A stretch of 64,000 nt of DNA, taken from assembly GCF_009831765.1 (NCBI RefSeq), contig NZ_WSSB01000004.1:131274-195273 (forward strand), read 5' to 3'. Below the pieces are notes generated by a model. It ran no database searches, was not told where the DNA came from, and saw only the letters and a program-made list of their open reading frames with translations. Positions 41,203-51,818 of the stretch are shown here, piece after piece. Numbering within the stretch: the first letter of the stretch is position 1; every line of letters begins with the position of its first letter. A program made the translations under genes and the position numbers. Source of the stretch: Craterilacuibacter sinensis (lineage in GTDB: Bacteria > Pseudomonadota > Gammaproteobacteria > Burkholderiales > Chromobacteriaceae).

Positions 41203-41850
41203 ATGGATACGCATCAACTTGACCCGGTCGAAGTACGGGTTCTGGCTTGTCTGGTCGAAAAACAGGCGCTGAACCCCGATACCTATCCGCTGACGCTCAA
41301 TGCGCTGCTGTCGGCGTGCAACCAGCTCACCAGCCGCGAACCGGTGATGAGTCTGGGCGAGGCCGATCTTAGTGCCGCACTGGCGTCGCTGATGGCACAA
41401 AAGCTGGTGGGCGAACGCATGCCGGCTGGCGCGCGTGTTGCCAAATACGAGCACCGGCTGCCGTATGCATGGAATATCGAGGGCGCCCGTCTGGCAGTGC
41501 TGGCCATGTTGATGCTGCGCGGGCCGCAGACCCCGGCCGAGATCCGCACCCGTGCCGGGCGTATCTACAGTTTTTCCAGCGTGGAAGAAGTCGAGACCGC
41601 GCTGGATGCGCTGGCCGACAAATATCCGCCACTGGTGGTGCATCTGCCGCGCCAGGCCGGCGAGCGCGAAGCACGCTGGGCGCATCTGTTGTCCGGCATG
41701 CCCGAACCGGGCGCCCATCCGGCACCGCCGCGCGGCGAGGAGTGCGATGCGATTGTGGTCGGTCTGACCGGCCGCGTCGCTGCGCTGGAAGCCGAAGTGG
41801 CGGCGCTCAAGGCACGCTTGCTCGAGCTGGAAACACGGATTGCCGACTGA
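41203..41850 (+). CDS. YceH family protein (UPF0502/DUF480)
   Basis: 215 residues. The family start VEVRVLACLVEKQALNPD followed by YPLTLNALLSACNQLTSREP is unmistakable, then LMLRGPQTPAEIRTRAGRIY. The fold is a pair of winged-helix domains, and the C terminus is a coiled coil (VAALEAEVAALKARLLELE). It resembles a DNA-binding protein but no target is established in the family. A GCAAGGAGG ribosome site precedes the start, and a terminator follows immediately. Confidence 0.92.
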   Translation: MDTHQLDPVEVRVLACLVEKQALNPDTYPLTLNALLSACNQLTSREPVMSLGEADLSAALASLMAQKLVGERMPAGARVAKYEHRLPYAWNIEGARLAVLAMLMLRGPQTPAEIRTRAGRIYSFSSVEEVETALDALADKYPPLVVHLPRQAGEREARWAHLLSGMPEPGAHPAPPRGEECDAIVVGLTGRVAALEAEVAALKARLLELETRIAD

Positions 41851-41855
41851 AAGCT

Positions 41856-41899
41856 ACCCGCGCGGCTATGCCTTAGGCTGGGCTGGCGCGGGTTTTTTT
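41856..41899 (+). terminator. Intrinsic terminator after yceH
   Basis: ACCCGCGC and GCGCGGGT pair perfectly, with a 22-base loop, and the right arm leads into seven Ts. Confidence 0.85.
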
Positions 41900-41922
41900 A
41901 TTGTTTTAAACCGAGAAAAAAG

Positions 41923-42459
41923 ATGTTGAAAAAGACTTTACTGGCCGCCGTACTGGCCACTGCCGCCCTGCCTGCCCTGGCTGGTGATCTGACGCTGGCG
42001 GCGACCGAACATGGCGGCTTTATCAGCCGCACCGCCACCGGCTTTGGTCCCGGCATTACGCTGGATTACCTGCAATCCGACAAACACGGCACGATGGAAG
42101 CCGGCGGCGTGGGCCTGACCTTCAGCCTGCCGGTGCCGTTCGCGCGCGTGGATCTGGGCGGCAAGGCGATGTGGATCGATGCCGGTGGCGAGGCGACTGC
42201 CGGCATGCTGGGCGGCCGTGCCACCATAGACCTGCCGTATTCCACCGAAGCCTTCGTGCAGGGCTACTGGGCGCCGGAAGCCGCTGCCAGCGGTAGCGTC
42301 AGCAAGGTGAGCGACACCATGGCTGGCCTGCGCTGGAAGCCGCTGCCGCTGGTCGGCATCGAGGCCGGCTGGCGTGAGTTCAAGGTCGAGCGCAACGACA
42401 GCCGCCGCGACCGCAAGATCGCCGACGGTGCCTATCTGGGCGCCAGTATCGGCTTCTAA
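41923..42459 (+). CDS. YfaZ-family outer-membrane protein
   Basis: 178 residues with a cleavable Sec signal peptide (cut after LPALA, about residue 20). The mature part is an alternating hydrophobic/polar beta-barrel ending in the outer-membrane type C terminus AYLGASIGF with a terminal phenylalanine. Glycine-rich turns and the pattern GWREFKVERND near the end match the YfaZ family. It is probably a small porin-like barrel of unknown function. It stands alone between the yceH terminator and a repeat array. Confidence 0.82.
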   Translation: MLKKTLLAAVLATAALPALAGDLTLAATEHGGFISRTATGFGPGITLDYLQSDKHGTMEAGGVGLTFSLPVPFARVDLGGKAMWIDAGGEATAGMLGGRATIDLPYSTEAFVQGYWAPEAAASGSVSKVSDTMAGLRWKPLPLVGIEAGWREFKVERNDSRRDRKIADGAYLGASIGF

Positions 42460-42462
42460 AGC

Positions 42463-42579
42463 GGGATCGGGGATCGGGGATCAGGGAACCGGGACTCGCG
42501 GTGTTGACGCGAGCGTGCTTGGCCGAAACACTGAAATCCGAGTCCCGAGTCCCGAGTCCCGAGTCCCGAGTCCCGAGTC
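42463..42579. repeat. Inverted pair of heptamer arrays around a hairpin core
   Basis: Left arm: three copies of GGGATCG/A (42463-42483). Right arm: six perfect copies of CCGAGTC (42538-42579). The arms are roughly inverted with respect to each other. The 50-base core between them can pair through CGGTGTT and AAACACTG. It lies between yfaZ and uvrD. The same layout is seen at 60724-60835. Confidence 0.8.
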
Positions 42580-42660
42580 ACCTTTTCGCCCCCATGCGGC
42601 GGCGGCGGTGCAGTGCTGGTGTAGAATCCCTGTTTTGTTTCCCCAGCAAGGCTTTGCCCC

Positions 42661-44814
42661 ATGAACGCCGATCTTCTTGCCGGTCTGAATCCCGAACAAT
42701 TACGCGCCGTGACCTGGCCGGCGAAAAGCGCTCTGGTGCTGGCCGGTGCCGGTAGCGGCAAGACACGGGTGCTGACGACGCGCATTGCCTGGCTATTGTC
42801 GACCGGGCAGGCATCGCCCGCCGCCATTCTTGGCGTGACCTTTACCAATAAGGCTGCGCGCGAGATGCAGACGCGGCTGTCGGCCATGCTGCCGGTCAAT
42901 ACCCGCACCATGTGGATAGGCACCTTCCACGGCTTGTGCAACCGCATGCTGCGCATCCATTACCGCGATGCCGGCCTGCCGCAGACCTTCCAGATTATGG
43001 ATCCGGGCGAGCAGTCCTCGGCCATCAAGCGGTTGCTGAAAATCCTCGATGTGTCCGACGAAAAATTCCCGCCCAAGGCCGTGGCTGCCTTTATCAACGG
43101 CAACAAGGAAGCCGGCCGCCGTGCCGGCGAGCTGTCGGCGCACGATAGTTACACCCGCAAGCTGATCGAGATTTACGCCGCTTACGATGCACAGTGCAAT
43201 CGCGAAGGCGTGGTCGATTTTGCCGAACTCCTGCTGCGCTGTTACGAGCTGTTAAGCCGCAATGCGGCGCTGGCCGAGCATTACCGCAACCGTTTCCGCC
43301 ATATCCTGGTCGACGAGTTTCAGGACACCAACCTGTTGCAGTACGCCTGGCTGCGCCTGCTGGCCGGTAGCGATGCGGCGCTGTTTGCCGTGGGTGACGA
43401 CGATCAGAGCATCTATGCCTTCCGTGGTGCCGAGGTGGGCAATATGCGCTCGCTGCTGGCCGATTACGGTATCGAAGGGCCGGTGCGGCTGGAGCAGAAT
43501 TACCGCTCGGTCGGCAATATCCTGACCGCGGCCAATGCGCTGATCGAGAAAAACGATGGCCGTCTGGGCAAGAATCTGTGGACCGATGCCGGCGAGGGCG
43601 AACCCATCCGCCTGTACGAGGCCTACTCGGACGGCGACGAGGCCGAGTTCGTGTGTGATGAAGTCAAGGCACTGGTGCGCGAGGGCTGGAATCTGTCCGA
43701 TATGGCGGTGCTGTACCGCTCCAACGCGCAGTCGCGCGCGCTGGAACACGCGCTGGTGAACGCCGGCCTTGCCTACCGCATCTATGGCGGCCTGCGCTTT
43801 TTCGAGCGTCAGGAAATCAAGCATGCGATGGCCTATCTGCGTCTGGTGTCCAACCCGGACGACGACAATGCCTTGCTGCGTGTGATCAATGTGCCGGCAC
43901 GCGGCATCGGTGCGCGCAGTGTGGAAAACATCCAGACCCTGAGCCGCGAGCAGGGCGTGTCGCTGTGGCAGGCTACATGTGGCGCCAGCGGCGGGCGTAG
44001 CGCCGGCAAGGTGGCGGCGTTCGTGCTGCTGATTGAAGAGTTGCGCGCCAAGGTCGAGCTCTTGACGCTCGCTGAAATGATCAGCCTGATCATAGACCGC
44101 TCCGGTTTGCGGGCCTTGTACGAGGCCGACCGCAAGGAGGGTGAGGAGCGCCTGGCCAACCTGGACGAGCTGATCAATGCCGCCGCCGGTTTTATGCCCG
44201 ACGACCCGGCGCAGGAAATGGTCGAGTTTCTCACCGCCGCCAGTCTGGAAGCCGGCGAGCATCAGGCCGATGCCGGCTCCGATGCCTTGCAGCTGATGAC
44301 GGTACACGCGGCCAAGGGGCTGGAATTCGATGCAGTGTTCGTATCCGGGCTGGAAGAGGGCTTGTTTCCACACGAGAACAGTCTGAACGACAGCAAAGGC
44401 CTGCAGGAAGAGCGCCGGCTGATGTATGTGGCGGTGACGCGGGCACGCAAGCGCCTGTATCTGAGTTCGGCGCAAAGCCGCATGCTGCATGGCCAGAGCC
44501 GCTATCCGATCCGTTCGCGCTTTGTCGACGAGATTCCGCAAGAGCTGGTACACGAGCTGGCCGGCAAGAAAGCGCCGCAGCGCGCACCGGCCAAGGCGCC
44601 GTGGCTGACCGAGGCCATGCCGGCCTGGGCGAGCCCTAAGGGGGGCGACTATGGCGGCTTTCATATCGGGCAGAGCGTGGGGCATGCCAAATTCGGCATC
44701 GGCATGGTAGTGAGCGCCGAAGGCAGCGGCAGCGATGTGCGTCTGCAGATCAATTTTGCCGAGCATGGGATGAAGTGGCTGGATTTGCGCTACGCCAAGC
44801 TGACCGCGCAATAA
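42661..44814 (+). CDS. uvrD: DNA helicase II (UvrD/PcrA type)
   Basis: 717 residues. Superfamily 1 helicase motifs appear in order: NPEQLRAVTWP (Q motif), AGAGSGKT (Walker A, 28-35), TFTNKAAREM, GTFHGLCNRMLR, VDEFQDTN (Walker B), VGDDDQSIYAFRGAE, LEQNYRS, VHAAKGLEFDAVF, and VAVTRARKRLYLS. The C terminus carries the Tudor-like end GQSVGHAKFGIGMVV that touches RNA polymerase in relatives. It unwinds DNA 3' to 5' in nucleotide-excision and mismatch repair. No strong ribosome site precedes the start (CTTTGCCCC). The next gene is 31 bases downstream. Confidence 0.96.
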   Translation: MNADLLAGLNPEQLRAVTWPAKSALVLAGAGSGKTRVLTTRIAWLLSTGQASPAAILGVTFTNKAAREMQTRLSAMLPVNTRTMWIGTFHGLCNRMLRIHYRDAGLPQTFQIMDPGEQSSAIKRLLKILDVSDEKFPPKAVAAFINGNKEAGRRAGELSAHDSYTRKLIEIYAAYDAQCNREGVVDFAELLLRCYELLSRNAALAEHYRNRFRHILVDEFQDTNLLQYAWLRLLAGSDAALFAVGDDDQSIYAFRGAEVGNMRSLLADYGIEGPVRLEQNYRSVGNILTAANALIEKNDGRLGKNLWTDAGEGEPIRLYEAYSDGDEAEFVCDEVKALVREGWNLSDMAVLYRSNAQSRALEHALVNAGLAYRIYGGLRFFERQEIKHAMAYLRLVSNPDDDNALLRVINVPARGIGARSVENIQTLSREQGVSLWQATCGASGGRSAGKVAAFVLLIEELRAKVELLTLAEMISLIIDRSGLRALYEADRKEGEERLANLDELINAAAGFMPDDPAQEMVEFLTAASLEAGEHQADAGSDALQLMTVHAAKGLEFDAVFVSGLEEGLFPHENSLNDSKGLQEERRLMYVAVTRARKRLYLSSAQSRMLHGQSRYPIRSRFVDEIPQELVHELAGKKAPQRAPAKAPWLTEAMPAWASPKGGDYGGFHIGQSVGHAKFGIGMVVSAEGSGSDVRLQINFAEHGMKWLDLRYAKLTAQ

Positions 44815-44845
44815 TGGATAGAGCAGATGTACACAGGGGCGCGAT

Positions 44846-46555
44846 ATGAATAGCAGCCAGTCCAATTCATTCCAGGCCATCGCTGGCGCTTATAAGGGCA
44901 AGCACCCGGCATCGGCCGAAGAGCTGAATCCTTACCGGCGCAAGCTGTTTCTGGTGATAGACAGCGTGCCCGAGATGCAGCGCGCGCTGGCGATGACGCT
45001 GGGCAGCTTTGGCGCCGAACGGGTCGAGTACGCCAGCCGTGGTAACGATGCGCTGGCCAAGCTTGCGCGTTACGATTTTGATGTCGTGCTGTGCGACTAC
45101 GATCTGGGCAATGGTTACGACGGTCTGTATCTGTTTGAAGAGGCACGCGAGCGCAATCTGCTTAAGCAGTCTTGTGTATTCATGATTGTGACCGGCGAGC
45201 GGCGTGCCCAGCGGGTGATTTCGGCCGCCGAAATGGCGCCGGACGAATATCTGCTCAAGCCCTTTACCGGCGAAGAATTGCGTCTGCGTCTGGAGCGGGC
45301 GATACGCCGGCGCGAGGCTTTTCGCGTGGTGGACGATGCGCTGATGCGTTTCGAATATATGGCGGCGGCCGAAGCCTGCAGCAAACAGATTCAGGACAAA
45401 AGCGAATTCGCCCTCGATTTTATGCGCCTCAAGGGCAACCTTAGCCTGAAAATCGGCGACTGGGACAGCGCCAAGAAACTGTACGTCGAAGTGTTGCGCC
45501 TCAAGCCGCTGCCCTGGGCCAGGCTGGGCTTGGCCAAGGCGTTGACCGGGCTCAAGTCTTACGACGAGGCGCGCATGTTGTTCGAGCAGGTGCTGCAGGA
45601 CAACGACCGGGTGATGGAAGCCTACGACTGGCTGGCCAAGATACATCTGGCCAATCACGATGGCGCACAGGCCCAGCTTAATCTGCAGCAAGCCACCTGC
45701 TTGTCGCCGGTGGTCGTGCGCCGGCAAAAACAACTGGGTGAAGTCGCGTTTGCCAATGGCGACCTGGCGACGGCAGAAGCCGCCTGCAGCACGACGCTGA
45801 CCTTGGCCAAACATAGCTGGCACCGCCAGCCGGCGCTGTATGCCCAGCTCGCCCGGGTACAGCTGGCGCAACGCGACAGTGTCGCGGCGGGCAAGACGCT
45901 GGCCGGTTTGCGTCGCGATTACAAGCACGACGATGCCGGCAACTGGGTCGCCGATGTGATAGACAGCCAGCTGCAGCAGCAAGCCGGTAACAAGAGCAAG
46001 GCTGCCCAGCTCCTGGCGAGCACCGCCGAGCGTCTGCCGCAGCTTGAGGGCAAACTGGGGGTCGAGGCGCGCATGGAATATGCGCGTGCATGCTACAGCC
46101 TGGCGCGCCCCGATCTGGGTGACGAAGTGGCGCGCACACTGGTGCGCAACCATCATGATGACGAAGCTTTGCTGGAGTCTCTGGGGTGCTTGTTTGACCA
46201 GGTTGGCCGCACCGAGGCCGGGCGCGAACTCATCGCCGAAAACGTACAGAGTGTGGTTAACCTGAATAACGCGGCGGTGCGCGAAGCACAGGCCGGCCAT
46301 TACGAGCAGGCGGTCAGCCTGTTTGGCAAGGCTTATGCCGAGCTGCCGGATAATGTTCAGGTGATGCTGAATACCAGCAATGCGATTATCGCGCTGGTTT
46401 ACCGCCAGGGCTGGCACGAAAGCCATGTGCGCGCGGGACATGCCATGCTGGGCAGGGTGCGCACCCTGCAGCCGAGCAGCAGCAAATTCCAGAAAATCAT
46501 GCAGGCGTGGAATTCGCTGATGGAGCAGCAGGGCCGGCGCGAGTGGCTGGTGTAA
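44846..46555 (+). CDS. Response regulator receiver protein with TPR-like repeats
   Basis: 569 residues. Residues about 33-155 are a CheY-like receiver: LFLVIDSVPEMQ, the phospho-acceptor Asp84 in VVLCDYDLGNG, the threonine in FMIVTGERRA, and the lysine in YLLKPFTGEEL. The usual acidic pair at the start is reduced to a single aspartate (VIDS). The remaining 400 residues are helical repeats of TPR type (for example WDSAKKLYVEVLRLKPLPWA and YDEARMLFEQVLQDN). There is no DNA-binding or enzyme domain, so its output is through protein contacts. It may share a transcript with uvrD, 31 bases upstream. No histidine kinase is nearby. Confidence 0.88.
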   Translation: MNSSQSNSFQAIAGAYKGKHPASAEELNPYRRKLFLVIDSVPEMQRALAMTLGSFGAERVEYASRGNDALAKLARYDFDVVLCDYDLGNGYDGLYLFEEARERNLLKQSCVFMIVTGERRAQRVISAAEMAPDEYLLKPFTGEELRLRLERAIRRREAFRVVDDALMRFEYMAAAEACSKQIQDKSEFALDFMRLKGNLSLKIGDWDSAKKLYVEVLRLKPLPWARLGLAKALTGLKSYDEARMLFEQVLQDNDRVMEAYDWLAKIHLANHDGAQAQLNLQQATCLSPVVVRRQKQLGEVAFANGDLATAEAACSTTLTLAKHSWHRQPALYAQLARVQLAQRDSVAAGKTLAGLRRDYKHDDAGNWVADVIDSQLQQQAGNKSKAAQLLASTAERLPQLEGKLGVEARMEYARACYSLARPDLGDEVARTLVRNHHDDEALLESLGCLFDQVGRTEAGRELIAENVQSVVNLNNAAVREAQAGHYEQAVSLFGKAYAELPDNVQVMLNTSNAIIALVYRQGWHESHVRAGHAMLGRVRTLQPSSSKFQKIMQAWNSLMEQQGRREWLV

Positions 46556-46558
46556 AAA

Positions 46559-47152
46559 TCAGGGCAGCAAGCCGCCTTTTTGCAGGGTTTTGCTTAAGGT
46601 CGCGGCGTAGGCACTGGCTGTTGCCGCAACCGAGGCCGGATCAAATGATTGCAGATTGCCCGACCACAGCAGGCGCCGGGTCTGGGTGTCCCATAGCGTG
46701 GTCTGGCTGGACGCGATGCTGTAAGGCACCAGTGTCTGGTAACTGCTGTAGAAGTTCTGGTACGGCCCGTACCAGCCGAACATGGGCTGCGGGAATACCG
46801 GTTGCGCTACGCTCTGGTAGCCTGTTTCCGTTGGCAGCAGCTTGATCAGCATAAAGCCCTGCACACCTGCCTTGCGTACCGCACTCTCCAGATCCGCCTC
46901 GGCTACTGGCGTGGAGGAAGGCGGCAGAAGCGCATAAGCCGGCGTGGCCTGCACGCCCAGCGTCTGCATGCGCGCCACGACACTGTCTTCGAAAATGCGC
47001 TGTTCGGTGATGCTGCCGCCTATGGCCAGTACCACGGCGCTTTTGATCGGCCCGCCCTTATAGGCCGGATCCTGCCACTGGCTTTGCACGGTGGAGGTGG
47101 TGGCGCAGGCCGCCAGCAGGCTGACGCTTGCCAGTAGTGCACCGATTCGCAT
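46559..47152 (-). CDS. DUF4136-like lipoprotein
   Basis: 197 residues. The lipobox LLAAC follows a 14-residue signal. The mature start TSTVQSQWQDPAYKGGPIKSAVVLAI and the central domain predicted to alternate strands and helices fit the DUF4136 layout of small periplasmic lipoproteins. A tyrosine-, proline- and serine-rich loop (FGWYGPYQNFYSSYQ) interrupts it. I start at 47152 because GGGAG sits seven bases before that ATG and the lipobox spacing is then right; earlier in-frame ATGs at 47164 and 47191 are possible. Its stop is 3 bases from that of the convergent TPR gene. Function unknown. Confidence 0.75.
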   Translation of the reverse strand: MRIGALLASVSLLAACATTSTVQSQWQDPAYKGGPIKSAVVLAIGGSITEQRIFEDSVVARMQTLGVQATPAYALLPPSSTPVAEADLESAVRKAGVQGFMLIKLLPTETGYQSVAQPVFPQPMFGWYGPYQNFYSSYQTLVPYSIASSQTTLWDTQTRRLLWSGNLQSFDPASVAATASAYAATLSKTLQKGGLLP

Positions 47153-47218
47153 GCTTGCTCCCATCTTGATGACCCCTTGTTGGTGTTCCATGTCTTTGCC
47201 AAACGGCATGGCTTTATC

Positions 47219-47794
47219 TTAGGCAGGTACTTCCGCTATTGCGTGGCCGCCCTGTTCGCGCGAGACCAGCGCCACGCGCGCGAGCAGGCGCAAGGTGTCA
47301 TCGTGGTCGGCATCGCTGGCCGCGATACAAAATCCGCCCAGCACCGTGACGCGATAGTCGCGGTCGTGTGCGTCGCGTACCGTGCTTTGCACCGCGAGAT
47401 CGGTGGCGCAGCCGGCAATCAGCAGGCGTTCGCAGCGCATATTGCGCAGCAGAAGATCCAGCGCCGTGCCGTAAAAGGCATTGACGCGGCGCTTGAGGAT
47501 GATGGTTTCTCCTGGCAGGGGGGCGGCGGCCGGATGAAAATCGCAGCCGGCGGTACCCAGGCGCAGTGCGCCACGGATGGCGGCACTGGCAAACAGGGGA
47601 GAGGCGCGCGGCAGTTCGCGGTAATCGTCGGAAAAGCCGACGCGGACATGGATGACCGGTATGCTGTAGTTGCGCAGGCTGCTTATCAGCCGCGGCAGGC
47701 GTTCCAGCGTATGGTGGCGCGCCAGAAAGTCGCGGTAACGCGGTGCGGTGACGATATCGTTGATGTAGTCGATCAGGATGAGTGCGCTTTGCAC
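47219..47794 (-). CDS. Isochorismatase-like cysteine hydrolase
   Basis: 191 residues, starting with GTG at 47794 behind a strong AAGGAGAG site. The catalytic triad of the family is present: Asp9 in LILIDYIND, Lys101 in ILKRRVNAF, and Cys129 in LLIAGCATDLAVQSTVRDA with the preceding cis-peptide region. Members hydrolyse nicotinamide, ureidoacrylate, biuret, N-carbamoylsarcosine or similar amides. The sequence alone does not fix which. It lies 92 bases beyond the end of the BMP substrate-binding gene on the same strand and could belong to its unit. Confidence 0.88.
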   Translation of the reverse strand: MQSALILIDYINDIVTAPRYRDFLARHHTLERLPRLISSLRNYSIPVIHVRVGFSDDYRELPRASPLFASAAIRGALRLGTAGCDFHPAAAPLPGETIILKRRVNAFYGTALDLLLRNMRCERLLIAGCATDLAVQSTVRDAHDRDYRVTVLGGFCIAASDADHDDTLRLLARVALVSREQGGHAIAEVPA

Positions 47795-47886
47795 GATGGT
47801 CTCTCCTTGCGTAATGCAAGTCTCACCATAGCGCGTCAATGCAAAACCGCCCCGAAGGGCGGTTGTGTGGCGGATGGACCCAATGC

Positions 47887-48957
47887 TTACTTCGGAATCG
47901 AGCCTTCCACGCCCTTCACATACCAGTTCATGGTATCCACGCCTTTTTGTGGCAGTACCTGACCTGCTGCAACCATGGTCTTGCCGGCCTGATCGACGAT
48001 AGGACCGGTAAAGCTGTGGAACTTGCCGCTGGCAAACAGTGCCTTCTTGGCGTCGAACTTGGCAGCCAGAGGTTTAGGTACGACCGGATTCAGCGGGCTC
48101 AGTGCCACCATGCCGTCCTTGATGCCCCAGTCCACGCTGTCCGATTTCCAGCTCTTGTCCAGCGTGGCCTTGGCTGCGCGGGTGTAGTAGCCGCCCCAGT
48201 TGATGGTCGAGGCGGTCAGCTGGGCCTTGGGGCCGAACTTGGCCATGTCGGTGTCCCAGCCCATGGCGTACTTGCCCTTTTCCTGTGCGGTCTGCACCAC
48301 GGCCGGGGAGTCGGTGTTCTGTGCCAGCACATCCGCGCCTTGTGCGATCAGGGTTTCGGCGGCCTGACGCTCCTTGGCCGGGTCATACCAGCTATTCACC
48401 CACACCACCTTGGTCTTGATCTTGGGGTTCACGCTTTGCGCGCCCAGGGTGTAGGCATTGATGTTGCGGATCACTTCCGGAATCGGGAAGGAGCCGACAA
48501 AGCCCAGGGTGTCGCTCTTGGTCATGCCGCCGGCGATCACGCCCAGCATGTAGGCGCCTTCATAGGTCTTGGGATTGTAGATGGCGACGTTTTTGGCCGT
48601 CTTGTAACCGGTGGCGTGGGCAAACTTCACATTAGGGAAGGCCTGCGCCACTTTTTGCGTCTGGTTCATATAACCGAACGAGGTGGTGAAAATCAGCGTA
48701 TTGCCGGCGGCGGCCAGCTGGCGGATCACGCGTTCAGCGTCGGCACCTTCAGGCACGCTTTCCACATAGGTGGATTTGATCTGGCCGGGCAGGGCTTTTT
48801 CCATCGCCTTGCGTCCCAGGTCATGGGCATGGGTCCAGCCGGCATCGCCGATCGGGCCTACATAGACAAAGCCGACTTTCAGCGGCTCGGCGGCGAAGGC
48901 CGGGCTGCTCAGAGCGGCAGCCAGCAAGGTAGTGATCAGAGTACGGCGGGACAGCAT
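47887..48957 (-). CDS. BMP-family ABC transporter substrate-binding protein
   Basis: 356 residues. A signal peptide (MLSRRTLITTLLAAALSSPA then AFA cleavage) leads into the Bmp domain: VGFVYVGPIGDAGWTHAHDLG, EGADAERVIRQLAAAGNTLIF, and GVIAGGMTKSDTLGFVGSFP. Such proteins bind purine nucleosides, or related compounds, and feed the ATPase and two permeases encoded divergently. I start at 48957, behind CAGGAGAAG; an upstream in-frame ATG lacks a signal peptide. It is transcribed away from the rest of the transporter, with a 244-base regulatory region between. Confidence 0.92.
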   Translation of the reverse strand: MLSRRTLITTLLAAALSSPAFAAEPLKVGFVYVGPIGDAGWTHAHDLGRKAMEKALPGQIKSTYVESVPEGADAERVIRQLAAAGNTLIFTTSFGYMNQTQKVAQAFPNVKFAHATGYKTAKNVAIYNPKTYEGAYMLGVIAGGMTKSDTLGFVGSFPIPEVIRNINAYTLGAQSVNPKIKTKVVWVNSWYDPAKERQAAETLIAQGADVLAQNTDSPAVVQTAQEKGKYAMGWDTDMAKFGPKAQLTASTINWGGYYTRAAKATLDKSWKSDSVDWGIKDGMVALSPLNPVVPKPLAAKFDAKKALFASGKFHSFTGPIVDQAGKTMVAAGQVLPQKGVDTMNWYVKGVEGSIPK

Positions 48958-49026
48958 GGCGACTTCTCCTGGAGGTGGGGCGAATTTGAACAGCATAACA
49001 AGCGGGGTATCTTTGTCTACAGCAGG

Positions 49027-49076
49027 ACCGCTAATAATCTTTATTGGATATTTTGCGGTAAATTCGCGGCATTATA
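49027..49076. promoter_or_regulatory. Divergent control region of the BMP transporter
   Basis: The 244-base gap (48958-49201) is AT-rich in its middle. An inverted repeat ACCGC / GCGGT (49027-49031 and 49055-49059) encloses AATAATCTTTATT, itself a small dyad. On the minus strand a perfect TATAAT -10 hexamer lies at 49076-49071, which would start the binding-protein transcript near 49064, so the dyad falls just after its transcription start as an operator would. Confidence 0.4.
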
Positions 49077-49201
49077 AACCCGAAATGCAAACAAATGTTT
49101 TATCAAAAATGCCAAAAGATTTACCATGCACGGATTATTGATCCGGCTTGCCGGTACTGTTGCGGGGTAAGTTTTTGTGCCCGCGCCCTGGAGTCTTTGC
49201 G

Positions 49202-50726
<1,525 letters not shown>

Positions 50727-50740
<14 letters not shown>

Positions 50741-51818
50741 AACCCGCCCTGTGCCCTCGGCGACCATGCGCCTGCTGTCGCCGCTGATTGCTGCGCTCTT
50801 GATGCTGGCCTCCGGCTTTGTGCTGTTTACCCTGCTGGGTCAGCCGGCACTCAAGGCGTTTTATGTGTTTTTCGTGCAGCCGCTGACTACGCTTTACGGC
50901 GTGGGCGAGTGGCTGCTCAAGGCGACGCCGCTGTTGCTGTGCTCGCTGGGCCTGTTGATCGCCTACCGCGCCAATGTGTGGAATATCGGCGCCGAAGGCC
51001 AGCTGGTGATGGGCGCGATTGCCGGCGGCGGTGTGGCGCTGGCTTTTCCCGATGTCAGTGCATCGTGGCTCATGCCGGCCATGCTGGTGGCCGGTGTCGC
51101 GGGCGGTATGGCGTGGGCGGCCTTGCCGGCCTTGCTGCGTACCCGTTTTCACACCAACGAGATTCTGGTTAGCCTGATGCTGGTTTATGTAGCGGGTCTG
51201 GGGCTGCGCTTTCTGGTCAATGGCCCGTGGCGCGACCCGGAAGGCTTCAATTTTCCGCAGTCGCGCATGTTCCACGAAGCCGCCATTTTGCCGCTCTTGC
51301 ATCCCGAGATGCGGGTCACCGTTGCCGGTGTGCTGGCGCTCATGCTGGTCGGGCTGATCTGGCTGTTTTTAAGCAAGAGCTGGCTGGGCTTTCGCCTGAC
51401 GGTGGCCGGGCAGGCGCCGGCGGCGGCGCGCTATGCCGGCTTTGGCGAGAGGCGCAATGTCTGGATCGCCATGCTGATTTCCGGCGGCTTTGCCGGGCTT
51501 GCCGGTGTGGCTGAAGTGGCGGGGCCGCTGGGGCAGTTGCAGCCTTCGGTGTCGCCCGGCTACGGTTTTGCCGCGATTATTGTCGCCTTTGTCGGCCGTC
51601 TTAACCCGCTTGGCGCCTTGCTGGCCAGCCTGCTGATGTCGCTTCTGTATCTGGGGGGCGAGACCGCGCAGATGGAGCTGGGTTTGCCGGCCGCCATCAC
51701 CGGTTTGTTCCAGGGGCTGTTGCTGTTTTATCTGTTGGCCGCCGATCTGTTTATCCATTACCGCGTGCGCCGTAGCGAGCGCGCCCCTGCTGCCGTACTC
51801 AAGGAGGCGACCCGATGA
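50727..51818 (+). CDS. Nucleoside-type ABC transporter permease 1
   Basis: 363 residues of the BPD_transp_2 family with about 10 helices. Typical segments are KATPLLLCSLGLLIAYRANV (residues about 70-90), NIGAEGQLVMGAIAGGGVAL, and GFAAIIVAFVGRLNPLGALL near residue 285. Its partner is the permease that follows (ATGA overlap). It forms half of the pore for the BMP-dependent importer. It starts inside the end of the ATPase gene behind GAAGGAC. Confidence 0.92.

Noticed and set aside
42538-42579. CRISPR array
   Set aside because: The heptamers are contiguous without spacers and there are no cas genes, so this is a simple tandem repeat.
44867-46441. 524-codon antisense frame across the receiver/TPR gene
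   Set aside because: Covers exactly the real gene, with no motif of its own.
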